This document shows positions 26,852 through 36,777 of a stretch of 64,000 nucleotides of DNA, piece after piece (the stretch's first letter is position 1; every line of letters begins with the position of its first letter). The notes beneath the pieces are model-generated. The model made no database searches and was not told where the DNA came from. It was given only the letters and a program-made list of their open reading frames with translations. The stretch is from an uncultured Paracoccaceae bacterium. GTDB lineage: Bacteria > Pseudomonadota > Alphaproteobacteria > Rhodobacterales > Rhodobacteraceae. Both the position numbers and the translations under genes were made by a program. The stretch lies in assembly GCA_947497985.1 (NCBI GenBank), contig CANMIX010000003.1, forward strand, positions 186,001 to 250,000. Reading direction: 5' to 3'.

Positions 26852-27733
26852 TTAGCCGATCGCCTTCAGAACGGCTTCGCCCAGACCGGCAGGGCTGTCA
26901 GCAACAACGATACCCGCGGATTTCATCGCTTCGATCTTGTCGTCTGCGCCGCCTTTACCACCGGCAACGATCGCGCCAGCGTGGCCCATGCGGCGGCCGG
27001 GAGGGGCTGTACGGCCCGCAATGAAACCAGCAACCGGCTTCCAGCGACCTTTTTTCTTCTGCTCGGCCAGGAATTCTGCGGCTTCTTCTTCCGCGGAACC
27101 ACCGATTTCACCGATCATGATGATCGATTGGGTCTCATCATCGTCCAGGAACATGTCCAGTACGTCGATGTGCTCGGTGCCTTTGATGGGGTCGCCGCCG
27201 ATGCCAACAGCTGTCGACTGGCCCAGACCGATGTCCGCGGTTTGCTTAACCGCTTCATATGTCAGGGTGCCAGAGCGCGACACAACGCCAACCGAGCCAC
27301 GCTTGTGGATGTGACCAGGCATAATGCCGATTTTGCATGCGTCAGGGGTGATAACGCCGGGGCAGTTGGGGCCGATCAGACGCGAGGTGCTGTCTTCCAG
27401 CGCGCGCTTCACTTTCATCATGTCCAGCACAGGGATGCCTTCGGTGATGCAGACGATCAGTTCCATATTCGCGTCGATCGCTTCCAGGATCGAGTCCGCC
27501 GCGAAGGGGGGCGGAACATAGATCACGGATGCGTTGGCTTCGGTCACGTGCTTGGCTTCGTGAACGGAGTTAAAGACCGGCAGGTTCAGGTGAGTTTGGC
27601 CACCTTTGCCTGGAGTTACACCACCAACCATTTTGGTGCCGTAAGCGATGGCTTGTTCAGAGTGGAATGTGCCCTGCGAGCCGGTAAAGCCCTGACAGAT
27701 CACTTTGGTGTTTTCGTCGATGAGGACTGCCAT
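26852..27733 (-). CDS. sucD: Succinyl-CoA ligase, alpha subunit
   Basis: A 293-residue alpha subunit. CoA-binding Rossmann motif [14 protein letters not shown] near the N-terminus, the PNCPGVI loop, and the phosphorylated histidine His251 in MGHAGAIV. With SucC it interconverts succinyl-CoA and succinate with nucleotide phosphorylation. It starts at 27733, 83 bases after the sucC stop, and is co-transcribed with it. Confidence 0.97.
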   Translation of the reverse strand: MAVLIDENTKVICQGFTGSQGTFHSEQAIAYGTKMVGGVTPGKGGQTHLNLPVFNSVHEAKHVTEANASVIYVPPPFAADSILEAIDANMELIVCITEGIPVLDMMKVKRALEDSTSRLIGPNCPGVITPDACKIGIMPGHIHKRGSVGVVSRSGTLTYEAVKQTADIGLGQSTAVGIGGDPIKGTEHIDVLDMFLDDDETQSIIMIGEIGGSAEEEAAEFLAEQKKKGRWKPVAGFIAGRTAPPGRRMGHAGAIVAGGKGGADDKIEAMKSAGIVVADSPAGLGEAVLKAIG

Positions 27734-27816
27734 ATGAGGAGTCTCCTTAATAATTCGATACGCTCAACGAGCGCTGAAACATGAGGAAAAGGCCTGTTGC
27801 CAAGCCTCTGGGTTCC

Positions 27817-29010
27817 TTAGCCTTTGACCGCCTTCACGATTTTCTCGGCACCGTCAGACAGGTTGTCTGCTGCGATGACGTCCAGGCCCGAAGTGTTGAT
27901 GATCTCTTTGCCGAGCTCAACATTGGTACCTTCCAGACGTACAACCAGCGGTACTTCCAGACCAACTTCTTTAACAGCCGCGATCACGCCTTCTGCGATC
28001 ACGTCGCAGCGCATGATGCCACCAAAGATGTTCACCAGAATACCTTTGACGTTGGGGTCCGAGGTGATGATTTTGAACGCCTCAGTTACTTTCTCTTTGG
28101 TAGCACCGCCACCAACGTCGAGGAAGTTTGCAGGCTCAGCACCGTAGAGTTTGATGATGTCCATAGTGGCCATCGCCAGACCCGCACCGTTCACCATGCA
28201 GCCGATTTCACCGTCGAGCGTGATGTAGTTCAGGTCGTATTTGGACGCTTCCAGCTCTTTGGGGTCTTCTTCGGTCTCGTCGCGCAGAGCGGCGACATCG
28301 GCGTGGCGGTATACCGCGTTGCCGTCAAAGCCCAGCTTGGCGTCCAGAACCTTGAGCGAACCTTCGTCGGTCACGATCAGCGGGTTGATCTCCAGCATCT
28401 CCATGTCCTTCTCAACGAAGGCTTGGTACAGCAGACCCATCAGCTTGACGCATTCTTTAACCTGTGTGCCTTCGAGGCCCAGAGAGAACGCGATGCGGCG
28501 GCCATGGTACGCTTGGTAGCCGGTTGCCGGATCAACAGAGAAAGACAGGATCTTCTCAGGGGTGCTTTCAGCAACCTCTTCGATGTCCATGCCGCCCTCT
28601 GTGGAGCACACGAAAGAAATGCGCGAGGTGACGCGGTCAACCAGCAGCGCAAGATACAGCTCGGTCTGGATGCCAGAACCGGCTTCGATGTAGATGCGGT
28701 TGACCTGCTTGCCCGCTGGGCCGGTTTGATGCGTAACCAGGGTGCGGCCCAGCATCTTCTTGGCTTCTTCGGCGGCTTCTTCAACCGACTTGGTCAGGCG
28801 TACACCGCCCTTTTCGCCCGCGTCGGCTTCCTTAAAGGAACCCTTGCCGCGACCACCTGCGTGGATCTGCGCCTTTACAACCCAAAGAGGGCCGTCCAGC
28901 TCGCCTGCTGCGGTTTTGGCGTCTTCTGCTTTGAGTACAGCGCGACCCTCAGATACTGGCGCGCCATAGCTCTTCAAAAGGGCCTTGGCCTGATATTCAT
29001 GGATGTTCAT
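27817..29010 (-). CDS. sucC: Succinyl-CoA ligase, beta subunit
   Basis: A 397-residue ATP-grasp subunit. It begins [19 protein letters not shown], the standard SucC N-terminus, so the start is 29010 rather than the longer frame to 29064. Motifs: the nucleotide-binding [21 protein letters not shown], and the [12 protein letters not shown] loop near the C-terminus. It is the first gene of the sucCD unit. Two perfect GTGATCAC palindromes 21 bp apart lie 114-142 bases upstream. Confidence 0.96.
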   Translation of the reverse strand: MNIHEYQAKALLKSYGAPVSEGRAVLKAEDAKTAAGELDGPLWVVKAQIHAGGRGKGSFKEADAGEKGGVRLTKSVEEAAEEAKKMLGRTLVTHQTGPAGKQVNRIYIEAGSGIQTELYLALLVDRVTSRISFVCSTEGGMDIEEVAESTPEKILSFSVDPATGYQAYHGRRIAFSLGLEGTQVKECVKLMGLLYQAFVEKDMEMLEINPLIVTDEGSLKVLDAKLGFDGNAVYRHADVAALRDETEEDPKELEASKYDLNYITLDGEIGCMVNGAGLAMATMDIIKLYGAEPANFLDVGGGATKEKVTEAFKIITSDPNVKGILVNIFGGIMRCDVIAEGVIAAVKEVGLEVPLVVRLEGTNVELGKEIINTSGLDVIAADNLSDGAEKIVKAVKG

Positions 29011-29448
29011 GAGAAACTGTCCCGTCTGGCTACAATTGTCCTTGGTAATTGAGCCCAGATACACCCATGGGTTAAAGGTTTATTTGACGGAGGATGCAGA
29101 AATATCGAAGATTTTCTGATTTTGTGATCACGCTATTTCGGGGTGTGATCACAAGTGCCTTTGTGCGAGGCGCTAACATGATTCGTGCAAAGTCAATATG
29201 TCTGTTTTTTGTCAGCTTCGCATGCAAATGTGCACTGCACGTCGAAAAACCCGCTTGCCACTGCCAAAAACCTACGCAACCCGGTCCGGGTCAGCATTTA
29301 GCGGCGGGTGAGTGTCCGGAACAACCTCCTACATCTGGCTTAACTCACAATGGTGAGAGCCTGGCGATCAGCCCCATTTTTAACGCTGGCTACCCCTACG
29401 AAGCCGTGCTCCTATTTCGACATTTGACACAGATTCTGGATTTGAAAT
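29011..29448. other. Divergent promoter region between sucC and the Sel1-repeat gene
   Basis: A 438-base gap with no convincing gene. It holds the paired GTGATCAC sites (29124-29131 and 29145-29152) and must contain the sucC promoter towards the minus strand and the promoter of the Cys-rich repeat protein towards the plus strand. An open frame at 29094-29516 overlaps the paired sites and the next gene and has no homology I recognise. Confidence 0.6.
29124..29152. promoter_or_regulatory. Paired GTGATCAC operators upstream of sucC
   Basis: Two perfect eight-base palindromes at 29124-29131 and 29145-29152. Their centres are exactly 21 bp (two helical turns) apart. The second sits in the fuller form TGTGATCACA. 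They lie 114-121 and 135-142 bases upstream of the sucC start codon, the same geometry as at sdhC. This suggests binding by a dimer or pair of dimers on one DNA face; the regulator is unidentified. Confidence 0.65.
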
Positions 29449-30633
29449 ATGCGTATTATCTTACTTCTTATGTTGGGGTTGTTTGCTGGCCCAGTCACCG
29501 CTCTGACGCTTGGTAATCCCGTGCACTTTTGGCTGGCGACCTATGATTGTGAACAGGGCGACGTTCAGGCATGCCTGCATATGATGCAGGAAGAAGAATT
29601 GATCGCCACCATTGCCAACCGACCCAAGGCAGAACAAGCGCTCCCCGATCTGCAGTCCGCCTGCACCTCGTCAAACGCCGAGGCCTGCGCCCGGTTGGCG
29701 GGCACGCTCATGGCCGTGTCATGGGAGAACTCGGTCGAGGCCTTCGACTTGTTTGCGCAATCTTGTGACGCAGGCTTTGGCTGGTCTTGTCTAAAGGTTG
29801 CCTATCCGATCCATGTCATCCTGGCTGAGGGGCAGGTGAGTAGTCTGCGGGAACGCGCTTCCACTTCCTATGACACATTAGCGCAACAGTGTGAGGCGGG
29901 CGATGCCTTTGCCTGCGCGTCACAGTCGCGCCTGCATCTGTCGGTGTACCTTGTCGAGCTTGAAGCCGAAACGTCCAAGGCAATCTGGTATCATCAGCTG
30001 GTCCCGCTTTGCGAACAGGACGTAGCGCGGGCCTGCGCGCAGCTTGGCTTCCTTGTGGGATCTGAAGATCATGCACCGCTCAGTGCCGGAACCGAAATCG
30101 GCAACCTCGATCTGGCGGTTGAGCTTTCGCACAAGGCCTGCGATCTCGGCAATCCTCGCGGTTGTTTTAACACCGCAGTCGATACCGAGGGTGATCAAGA
30201 GGCCAACGCCTATTTCACCCAAGCCTGTGTTCATGGGGATCTCTTGGCCTGTCAGATCCTGAATGTTGAGCCGATCTGGAACGGCCGGTCTCCGGTGGAT
30301 GTTCTGGAACAGGCCTGTCACGCCGGTGATATCTCCGCCTGTTTCACGTCGCAGGTGGCGAATGCTCCGGGGCCTGCAACGTTGCGCGACTCCATCACAG
30401 ATCAAGAACGCGCGGCGGCACAAACCTATGCCGACCAAATGGAGGTTTTGTGCTTGCAAGGCTCTGCGCCCGCCTGTGGTCAGGTTGGCGATGCCTTGTT
30501 TGACGAAGTGGTGTTCAATCCCAAGGGCGCGCGACTGGCCTTTGCCGGTTGTGGCGACGAGGACGAGTATGGATCCGACGCGCGGTCCTGCGAAATTCTA
30601 GAAGCCTATCAGGCGCTTTTGCCAACCGAATAA
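29449..30633 (+). CDS. Secreted cysteine-rich Sel1-type repeat protein
   Basis: A 394-residue protein with a signal peptide (MRIILLLMLGLFAGPVTA). It consists of about ten helical repeats of roughly 30-40 residues. Nine repeats carry a pair of cysteines spaced C-x7-C (for example CEQGDVQAC, CDAGFGWSC, CHAGDISAC), and a tenth pair has a longer spacing. C-x7-C pairs in Sel1-like repeats are the hallmark of the Helicobacter Hcp proteins, in which each pair is a disulfide. I infer a periplasmic or exported, disulfide-stapled protein-binding solenoid. No partner gene is adjacent, since both neighbours are TCA genes. Confidence 0.8.
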   Translation: MRIILLLMLGLFAGPVTALTLGNPVHFWLATYDCEQGDVQACLHMMQEEELIATIANRPKAEQALPDLQSACTSSNAEACARLAGTLMAVSWENSVEAFDLFAQSCDAGFGWSCLKVAYPIHVILAEGQVSSLRERASTSYDTLAQQCEAGDAFACASQSRLHLSVYLVELEAETSKAIWYHQLVPLCEQDVARACAQLGFLVGSEDHAPLSAGTEIGNLDLAVELSHKACDLGNPRGCFNTAVDTEGDQEANAYFTQACVHGDLLACQILNVEPIWNGRSPVDVLEQACHAGDISACFTSQVANAPGPATLRDSITDQERAAAQTYADQMEVLCLQGSAPACGQVGDALFDEVVFNPKGARLAFAGCGDEDEYGSDARSCEILEAYQALLPTE

Positions 30634-30677
30634 GGCGGCGCATCCACCGCGTCGAACCGCAGGTCGGTACAAAAAAA

Positions 30678-30703
30678 ACAAGCCCGGCGGATACCGGGCT
30701 TGT
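30678..30703 (-). terminator. Rho-independent terminator of mdh
   Basis: ACAAGCCCGG (30678-30687) pairs with CCGGGCTTGT (30694-30703) around a six-base loop. An eight-base A-run on the plus strand side (30670-30677) becomes a T-run for minus-strand transcripts, so it ends mdh, and it may also act on the convergent repeat-protein gene. Confidence 0.88.
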
Positions 30704-30726
30704 TCATCAAAATGTCGAGCCGTGGC

Positions 30727-32247
<1,521 letters not shown>

Positions 32248-32568
32248 TCAGGCGTCTTGTTCTGGATCTGGTACAACTTCGGCCAATGTCTCAAACGACT
32301 GGCCAGAGGCCACAAGGCATGTCACGCCAGTTGGCATTGTCACGGTGATCGTCCAAGTACCGGTGTCTTCGGAGGCAAATGTCTCCATCACGGTGCCTTG
32401 TTGGCCGATGCCGATACTTTTGCGGCTCTCGCCGTATTTGTTGGCCAATCGCTGCACGACAACTTCACGCGGTGCGCAGTTGCGGCTGGCCGTCTGTGCT
32501 TGAACAATGGGCGCGGTCATAACGGTGCTGACCAGCGCGGCGATGATAGTCATAGTCGTCTTCTTCAT
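32248..32568 (-). CDS. Small secreted hypothetical protein, 106 aa
   Basis: ATG at 32568 follows AAAGGG and opens MKKTTMTIIAALVSTVMTAP, a standard signal peptide cleaved near VQAQ. The mature part has two cysteines (NCAPREVVVQR and VTCLVAS) and a beta-rich C-terminal region with TWTITVTMPTG. I do not recognise a named family. The minus-strand gene lies in the gap between mdh and the CitE-family gene and shares no operon with either. A frame extending to 32700 is open but lacks a ribosome site. Confidence 0.68.
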   Translation of the reverse strand: MKKTTMTIIAALVSTVMTAPIVQAQTASRNCAPREVVVQRLANKYGESRKSIGIGQQGTVMETFASEDTGTWTITVTMPTGVTCLVASGQSFETLAEVVPDPEQDA

Positions 32569-32904
32569 GGGTTTTACCCTTTCCGGAACGGCCGCCTGCA
32601 GGAGTACTTCCACGCCCCCAATAACGCTCTGCACACAAGCCGGTTTGACGATAAGGCAGGTTTTCCTGCCAACGGATCCGCCTGCACGTGGTCGATGCAA
32701 TGAACTCGGTCCCGTATGAAAACTGTCTCAGGAAGTTCCTGCAAACTGGTTAACGCTGCGCGCGCACCTCCAAATTTGACATTGAGGACATGGAATGTGA
32801 CCGCTATTTGCACAATTTTTCTGCGGCGCAGAGAAATTTGGGTTGAAATCATATTTCTAAAATTATAGCAATCTAGCAACATTATGACTCACTGGGAGAG
32901 ATTC
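32569..32904. other. Divergent intergenic region, 336 bases
   Basis: The gap between the small secreted protein and the CitE-family gene. It contains a perfect hairpin GGCAGG-tttt-CCTGCC (32655-32670) and becomes very AT-rich towards 32800-32885, as expected for a promoter. No GTGATCAC site is present here. No gene seen. Confidence 0.5.
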
Positions 32905-33759
32905 ATGGCCTCGCGCAACCGTCCGTACCGTTCCGTTCTCTATATCCCTGGCTCCAAACCGCGGGCGCTGGACAAGGCTCGTGGCTTGCCGGTGGATGCG
33001 ATTATCTTTGATCTCGAAGATGCTGTGTCCTTGGAGGAAAAGGAAAATGCCCGCCAAACCCTGTCCCAAGCCCTGGAAGAGGGTGGCTATGGCGCGCGGG
33101 TGAAAATCGTGCGTATCAATGGCTTGGATACGGAGTGGGGGCGAGCTGATGCGGAAGCTGCTGCCAAGATGGGCTGCGACGCGGTGCTTCTGCCCAAGGT
33201 CGACCGCGCGGCGGATTTGGATGCACTTGCAGAAATCACCGGCGAAATTCCCCTTTGGGCGATGATGGAAACGCCGCGCGGCATGCTGAACGCCGCAGAG
33301 ATCGCCGCACATCCTAAATTGCAGGGTCTGGTGATGGGGACGAATGATCTGGCCAAGGAACTGCAAACTCGGTTCCGCCCCGACCGTCTGCCGCTGATGG
33401 GAGGCCTCAACATGTGCTTACTGGCCGCCAAGGCCGAGGGAAAGATTATCGTCGATGGGGTCTACAACGCATTTAAGGACGCCGAAGGTCTGGCTGCCGA
33501 ATGCGAACAGGGCCGCGATATGGGCATGGACGGCAAAACCCTGATCCACCCGGCGCAGGTTGATGTGGCCAATGCCGCCTTTGCCCCGTCTGAAGCTGAG
33601 GTCGATCTGGCCCAACGTCAGATCGCCGCCTTTGAAGAGGCCGAGGCCGCAGGGCAGGGGGTCGCCGTGGTGGATGGCAAGATCGTGGAAAACCTCCATG
33701 TTGTCACAGCCCGCGAAATTCTCGCCAAAGCGGATGCAATCGCGGCGCTAGGGGCCTAA
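32905..33759 (+). CDS. mcl2: CitE/HpcH-family CoA ester lyase, probably (3S)-malyl-CoA thioesterase
   Basis: A 284-residue TIM-barrel protein of the CitE/malyl-CoA lyase family. RSVLYIPGSKPRALDKAR and the metal-site IIFDLEDAVSLEEKE near the N-terminus are typical. In Rhodobacter sphaeroides the gene in this position, next to mesaconyl-CoA hydratase and sdh, encodes the malyl-CoA thioesterase Mcl2 of the ethylmalonyl-CoA pathway. The assignment to thioesterase rather than lyase rests on this context and length, not on residues I can point to. ATG at 32905 has GGGAGAG just upstream. NnrU, DUF1737 and the hydratase follow on the same strand. Confidence 0.75.
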   Translation: MASRNRPYRSVLYIPGSKPRALDKARGLPVDAIIFDLEDAVSLEEKENARQTLSQALEEGGYGARVKIVRINGLDTEWGRADAEAAAKMGCDAVLLPKVDRAADLDALAEITGEIPLWAMMETPRGMLNAAEIAAHPKLQGLVMGTNDLAKELQTRFRPDRLPLMGGLNMCLLAAKAEGKIIVDGVYNAFKDAEGLAAECEQGRDMGMDGKTLIHPAQVDVANAAFAPSEAEVDLAQRQIAAFEEAEAAGQGVAVVDGKIVENLHVVTAREILAKADAIAALGA

Positions 33760-33793
33760 GTGTTTAGCAGATTTACATTCTGCGGAGACTGAC

Positions 33794-34342
33794 ATGGCAC
33801 TTCTTGTCCTAGGCATCCTATTGTGGTGGGCGGCCCATCTGTTCAAACGCTTGGCTCCCGAACGGCGCGCAGCTCTTGGTGACAAAGGCAAAGGCCCGGT
33901 TGCGCTGGCGCTGTTTGCCAGCGTGATCTTGATGGTCATTGGCTATAAATGGTCCGGCGCCTTTGACCTTGGTACGCCCCCTGCGGCCTTGAAGGGCATC
34001 AACAATCTGATGGTTCTTGTGGCGTTTTATATGATGAGCCCCGCCCCAAAGAAAGGCGCGCTGCTGAATGGCATCCGCCACCCGATGCTGATGGGCTTGG
34101 GCCTCTGGGCGCTTGCGCATCTCTTGGTCAATTGGGACGCGGCTTCCTTCCTCCTGTTCGGCTCGATGCTGGTCTGGGCTGTGGTTGAGATCAAAGTGAT
34201 CAATAAGGCCGAGCCTGACTGGACCCCAGGCCCCAAAGGCACCATCGCCAAAGACGCGATGTTCTTTGTTGGCTCGATTGTCCTCGTGGGGGCCGTCGGC
34301 TATGTCCACAGCCTCATTGGCCCATCGCCTTTTGGAGGATAA
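33794..34342 (+). CDS. NnrU family membrane protein
   Basis: A 182-residue integral membrane protein with about five hydrophobic segments and the family block GIRHPMLMGLGLWALAHLL. NnrU was named for a requirement in denitrification in Rhodobacter, but the domain also occurs in genomes without denitrification and its activity is unknown. Here it lies between two ethylmalonyl-CoA genes, an arrangement I recall from related species, and probably shares their transcript. Confidence 0.85.
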   Translation: MALLVLGILLWWAAHLFKRLAPERRAALGDKGKGPVALALFASVILMVIGYKWSGAFDLGTPPAALKGINNLMVLVAFYMMSPAPKKGALLNGIRHPMLMGLGLWALAHLLVNWDAASFLLFGSMLVWAVVEIKVINKAEPDWTPGPKGTIAKDAMFFVGSIVLVGAVGYVHSLIGPSPFGG

Positions 34343-34346
34343 CAGC

Positions 34347-34550
34347 ATGAAACTTTACCGCTTTTTGAGCGAAGACGACACGTCGGCCTTTTGCCACAAG
34401 GTGACCGATGCCCTGAACAAGGGCTGGGAACTGCACGGAAGCCCAACTTATGCCTATGACGCCGCCAATGGCATCATGCGCTGTGGTCAATCCGTGGTGA
34501 AGGAGGTCGAGGGAACTTACACCCCTGACATCAAACTGGGAGAACAGTGA
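34347..34550 (+). CDS. DUF1737 protein, 67 aa
   Basis: A small protein beginning MKLYRFLSEDDTSAFCHKVT, with GWELHGSPTYAYD, the characteristic DUF1737 core. Its function is unknown. ATG at 34347 with GGAGG upstream (34334-34338). Its stop overlaps the ATG of the hydratase gene (34550), so the two are translationally coupled. Confidence 0.8.
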   Translation: MKLYRFLSEDDTSAFCHKVTDALNKGWELHGSPTYAYDAANGIMRCGQSVVKEVEGTYTPDIKLGEQ

Positions 34551-35581
34551 TGGCAAAGACCAATCCTGGCCGCTTTTTCGAAGACTATACAGTGGGCGAT
34601 GTGATCAAACACGCCGTCCCGCGCACCGTTTCGGGAGGCGAGCGCGCGCTGTATCACGCGCTCTATCCGGCCCGTCATGCGCTTTATTCTTCGGATGAAT
34701 TTGCGGCTTCGGTTGGTCTGCCAAAGGCGCCGCTGGACGATCTGGCGGCGTTTCACATCGTCTTTGGCAAGACGGTCCCGGATGTGTCGCTGAATGCGGT
34801 GGCCAATCTGGGCTACGGCGAAGGGCGCTGGATGTTGCCGGTCTATGAGGGCGACACGCTGAGGTCCGAGTCTGAGGTGATCGGGGTCAAGCAGAATTCC
34901 AACGGCAAATCCGGTGTTGTCTATGTGCGCACCTGCGGTCTGAACCAGAATGATGACGTGGTGATGGACTATGTGCGCTGGGTGATGGTGCGCAAAGGCG
35001 ATCTGGACGCGCCGGCACCTGAAACTGTGATCCCCGAGCTGAAGAAGGTGATTGACCCCGATGATCTGGCGATCCCCGCGGGGCTGGATTTCACCAATTA
35101 TGATTTTACGCTCGCTGGTGAGCCGCACCGGTGGGGCGATTATGAGGTGGGGGAGACCATCGACCATGTGGATGGTGTCACCGTGGAAGAGGCCGAACAT
35201 ATGCTCGCCACACGCCTGTGGCAGAACACCGCCAAGGTGCATTTTGACAGCACCGCGCGCCCGGATGGCACCCGGCTGATCTATGGCGGTCACGTGATTT
35301 CCATGGCGCGGGCCCTGTCTTTCAATGGTTTGGCCAATGCGCAGATGATTGTCGGTCTCAATGGTGGTGCCCATGCCAACCCCTGTCTTGCAGGAACAAC
35401 CATCCGCGCCTGGTCCGAGGTTCTGGACAAGGCCGAGACCGCAGCGCCGGGCGTTGGCGCGATCCGGCTGCGGCTGGTTGCGACTTCTGGCGGTGATGCC
35501 TTTGAGCTGAAAGGTGAGGGCGGCAAGTACCGCCCTGAGGTCTTGTTGGACCTGGATTACTGGGCATTGATGCCGATCTGA
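34550..35581 (+). CDS. mch: Mesaconyl-CoA hydratase (MaoC family)
   Basis: A 343-residue double hot-dog-fold enzyme (MaoC-like; two halves, about 1-165 and 190-343) that hydrates mesaconyl-CoA to beta-methylmalyl-CoA in the ethylmalonyl-CoA pathway. Visible: GRFFEDYTVGDVIKHA, the LYSSDEFAASVGL block and GGHVISMARALSFNG. ATG at 34550 overlaps the DUF1737 stop; a GTG at 34547 is a less likely start. Clustering with the CitE-family gene and sdh supports the pathway role. Confidence 0.9.
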   Translation: MAKTNPGRFFEDYTVGDVIKHAVPRTVSGGERALYHALYPARHALYSSDEFAASVGLPKAPLDDLAAFHIVFGKTVPDVSLNAVANLGYGEGRWMLPVYEGDTLRSESEVIGVKQNSNGKSGVVYVRTCGLNQNDDVVMDYVRWVMVRKGDLDAPAPETVIPELKKVIDPDDLAIPAGLDFTNYDFTLAGEPHRWGDYEVGETIDHVDGVTVEEAEHMLATRLWQNTAKVHFDSTARPDGTRLIYGGHVISMARALSFNGLANAQMIVGLNGGAHANPCLAGTTIRAWSEVLDKAETAAPGVGAIRLRLVATSGGDAFELKGEGGKYRPEVLLDLDYWALMPI

Positions 35582-35610
35582 TCTGCGGCGGCGCGTCATG
35601 CGTGTCGCTT

Positions 35611-35618
35611 GTGATCAC
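35611..35618. promoter_or_regulatory. Lone GTGATCAC palindrome after the hydratase gene
   Basis: A perfect copy of the eight-base palindrome, 30 bases after the hydratase stop and about 370 bases upstream of sdhC. It has no partner at 21 bp. It may be an auxiliary or distal site of the sdh control region. Confidence 0.4.
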
Positions 35619-35644
35619 GGGCAGATGAGAGGGCCAGCCTCTTC

Positions 35645-35687
35645 GCGCCTTTGGCGCTTCACCCCCGAAGTATTTTGGAAAAAATGA
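35645..35687. repeat. REP-like intergenic palindrome, copy 2
   Basis: Hairpin GCGCC-ttt-GGCGC (35645-35657) followed by CCCCCGAAGTATTTTGG (from 35662) and an A-run ending ATGAA. It shares the block and tail of the copy at 21700-21755. Confidence 0.6.
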
Positions 35688-35842
35688 AGAGGCGCGTCGG
35701 TTCTGTCGGTGTGCCTTTTGTCGTGAAGGTATCGTGAAATTTTCTTTGCATTAGGATTTTGTCGTATTTTATGACGTTCCTAGCTTATTCAGGAAGAGAT
35801 TTGAGTGATTCCTATCCGACAGAAAAACTCGGATAAATGTTT

Positions 35843-35871
35843 GTGATCACTTAATATGTTGCCGTGATCAC
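35843..35871. promoter_or_regulatory. Paired GTGATCAC operators upstream of sdhC
   Basis: Perfect palindromes at 35843-35850 and 35864-35871, 21 bp apart centre to centre. Their distances to the sdhC start (116-123 and 137-144 bases) match those of the pair at sucC within two bases. Likely operators of a shared TCA regulator. Confidence 0.65.
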
Positions 35872-35986
35872 GTTTGTAGTTTTTTAGCGCCAACAGCGGT
35901 GCTGCATCGCAAAATTTACTCCGCCTTAGCGTGACAGCAGCCAAAAAAACGGTAAAACGACGTCAGCTAACCGGAAAGGAGCCAAC

Positions 35987-36370
35987 ATGGCCGATGTGAA
36001 TCGGGGCAACCGCCCTCTGTCGCCACATATGACAATCTACCGCCCCCAGATGACCTCTGGATCGTCGATTATGGTGCGCATTACTGCAATCGCATGCCTG
36101 GTGCTGTCGCTGTTCATCGTATGGTGGCTTGTTGGCGCAACAACCTCTGAAACGGGCTTTGCAGGGATCGATGGATTTCTGACCAGCTGGTTTGGGGATC
36201 TGATGATGCTCGGCGGGACCTGGGCGCTTTGGTACCACATGCTGGGTCGTCTGCGTCACGTGATCTGGGACCTTGGTTATGGGCTGGATGTCGACTTTTC
36301 CGAAAAAATGGGTCTGGGCATGTTCATCGGCGCAACCGGCCTGACCATTATTACGATCGTTGCGGTTTAA
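35987..36370 (+). CDS. sdhC: Succinate dehydrogenase cytochrome b556 subunit
   Basis: A 127-residue membrane anchor with three hydrophobic segments. The N-terminal NRPLSPHMTIYRP is the family signature, and His84 in LWYHMLGRLRH is the probable haem b ligand. ATG at 35987 with AAGGAG upstream. It is the first gene of sdhCDA. Confidence 0.95.
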   Translation: MADVNRGNRPLSPHMTIYRPQMTSGSSIMVRITAIACLVLSLFIVWWLVGATTSETGFAGIDGFLTSWFGDLMMLGGTWALWYHMLGRLRHVIWDLGYGLDVDFSEKMGLGMFIGATGLTIITIVAV

Positions 36371-36381
36371 AGGAGCGAATG

Positions 36382-36753
36382 ATGCGTTATTTGACGGACC
36401 GTAAACGCGCGCAGGGCCTCGGGGCTTCTGGTGCTGGGACACACCACCACTGGCAGATGATGGTCTCCTCCATGCTGATGGTGCCTGCCGTACCTCTGTT
36501 CATCTTCATCGTGGGCGCTGGCATTGGCGGAACCTATGAAGAGGTTGTGGCCTATTTCGCGCGCCCTTGCACCGCGATCATCACCGGGTTGAGCCTGACC
36601 GTGATCCTCAACCACCTGAAGCATGAGGCGCATGAGGCGATCGAAGACTACATGCACGGCGTCGCTGAAAAAGTGGCTCTGGTTGCCGCAAGTGCCTTTT
36701 CCTACACGCTGATCGCTGCAGGGCTCTTTTCCCTGATCAAGATCGCGCTGTAA
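36382..36753 (+). CDS. sdhD: Succinate dehydrogenase membrane anchor subunit
   Basis: A 123-residue anchor with three membrane segments and conserved histidines in LNHLKHEAHEAIEDYMHG. The N-terminus reads MRYLTDRKRAQGLGASG, typical of alphaproteobacterial SdhD. Adjacent ATGs at 36379 and 36382 are both possible; I choose 36382 for better spacing from AGGAG at 36371. Confidence 0.92.
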   Translation: MRYLTDRKRAQGLGASGAGTHHHWQMMVSSMLMVPAVPLFIFIVGAGIGGTYEEVVAYFARPCTAIITGLSLTVILNHLKHEAHEAIEDYMHGVAEKVALVAASAFSYTLIAAGLFSLIKIAL

Positions 36754-36777
36754 CGCCTGCCATAAGGAATTCAACTG

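Larger units (their letters stand above)
35582..35986. other. Promoter region of sdhC
   Basis: A 405-base gap without a gene. It holds a lone GTGATCAC (35611-35618), a REP-like repeat (35645-35687), an AT-rich stretch, and the paired GTGATCAC sites (35843-35871). Confidence 0.65.

Noticed and set aside
29094-29516. Possible 140-codon plus-strand gene in the sucC/Sel1-repeat gap
   Set aside because: It overlaps the operator pair and the next gene, has no ribosome site and no similarity I recognise.
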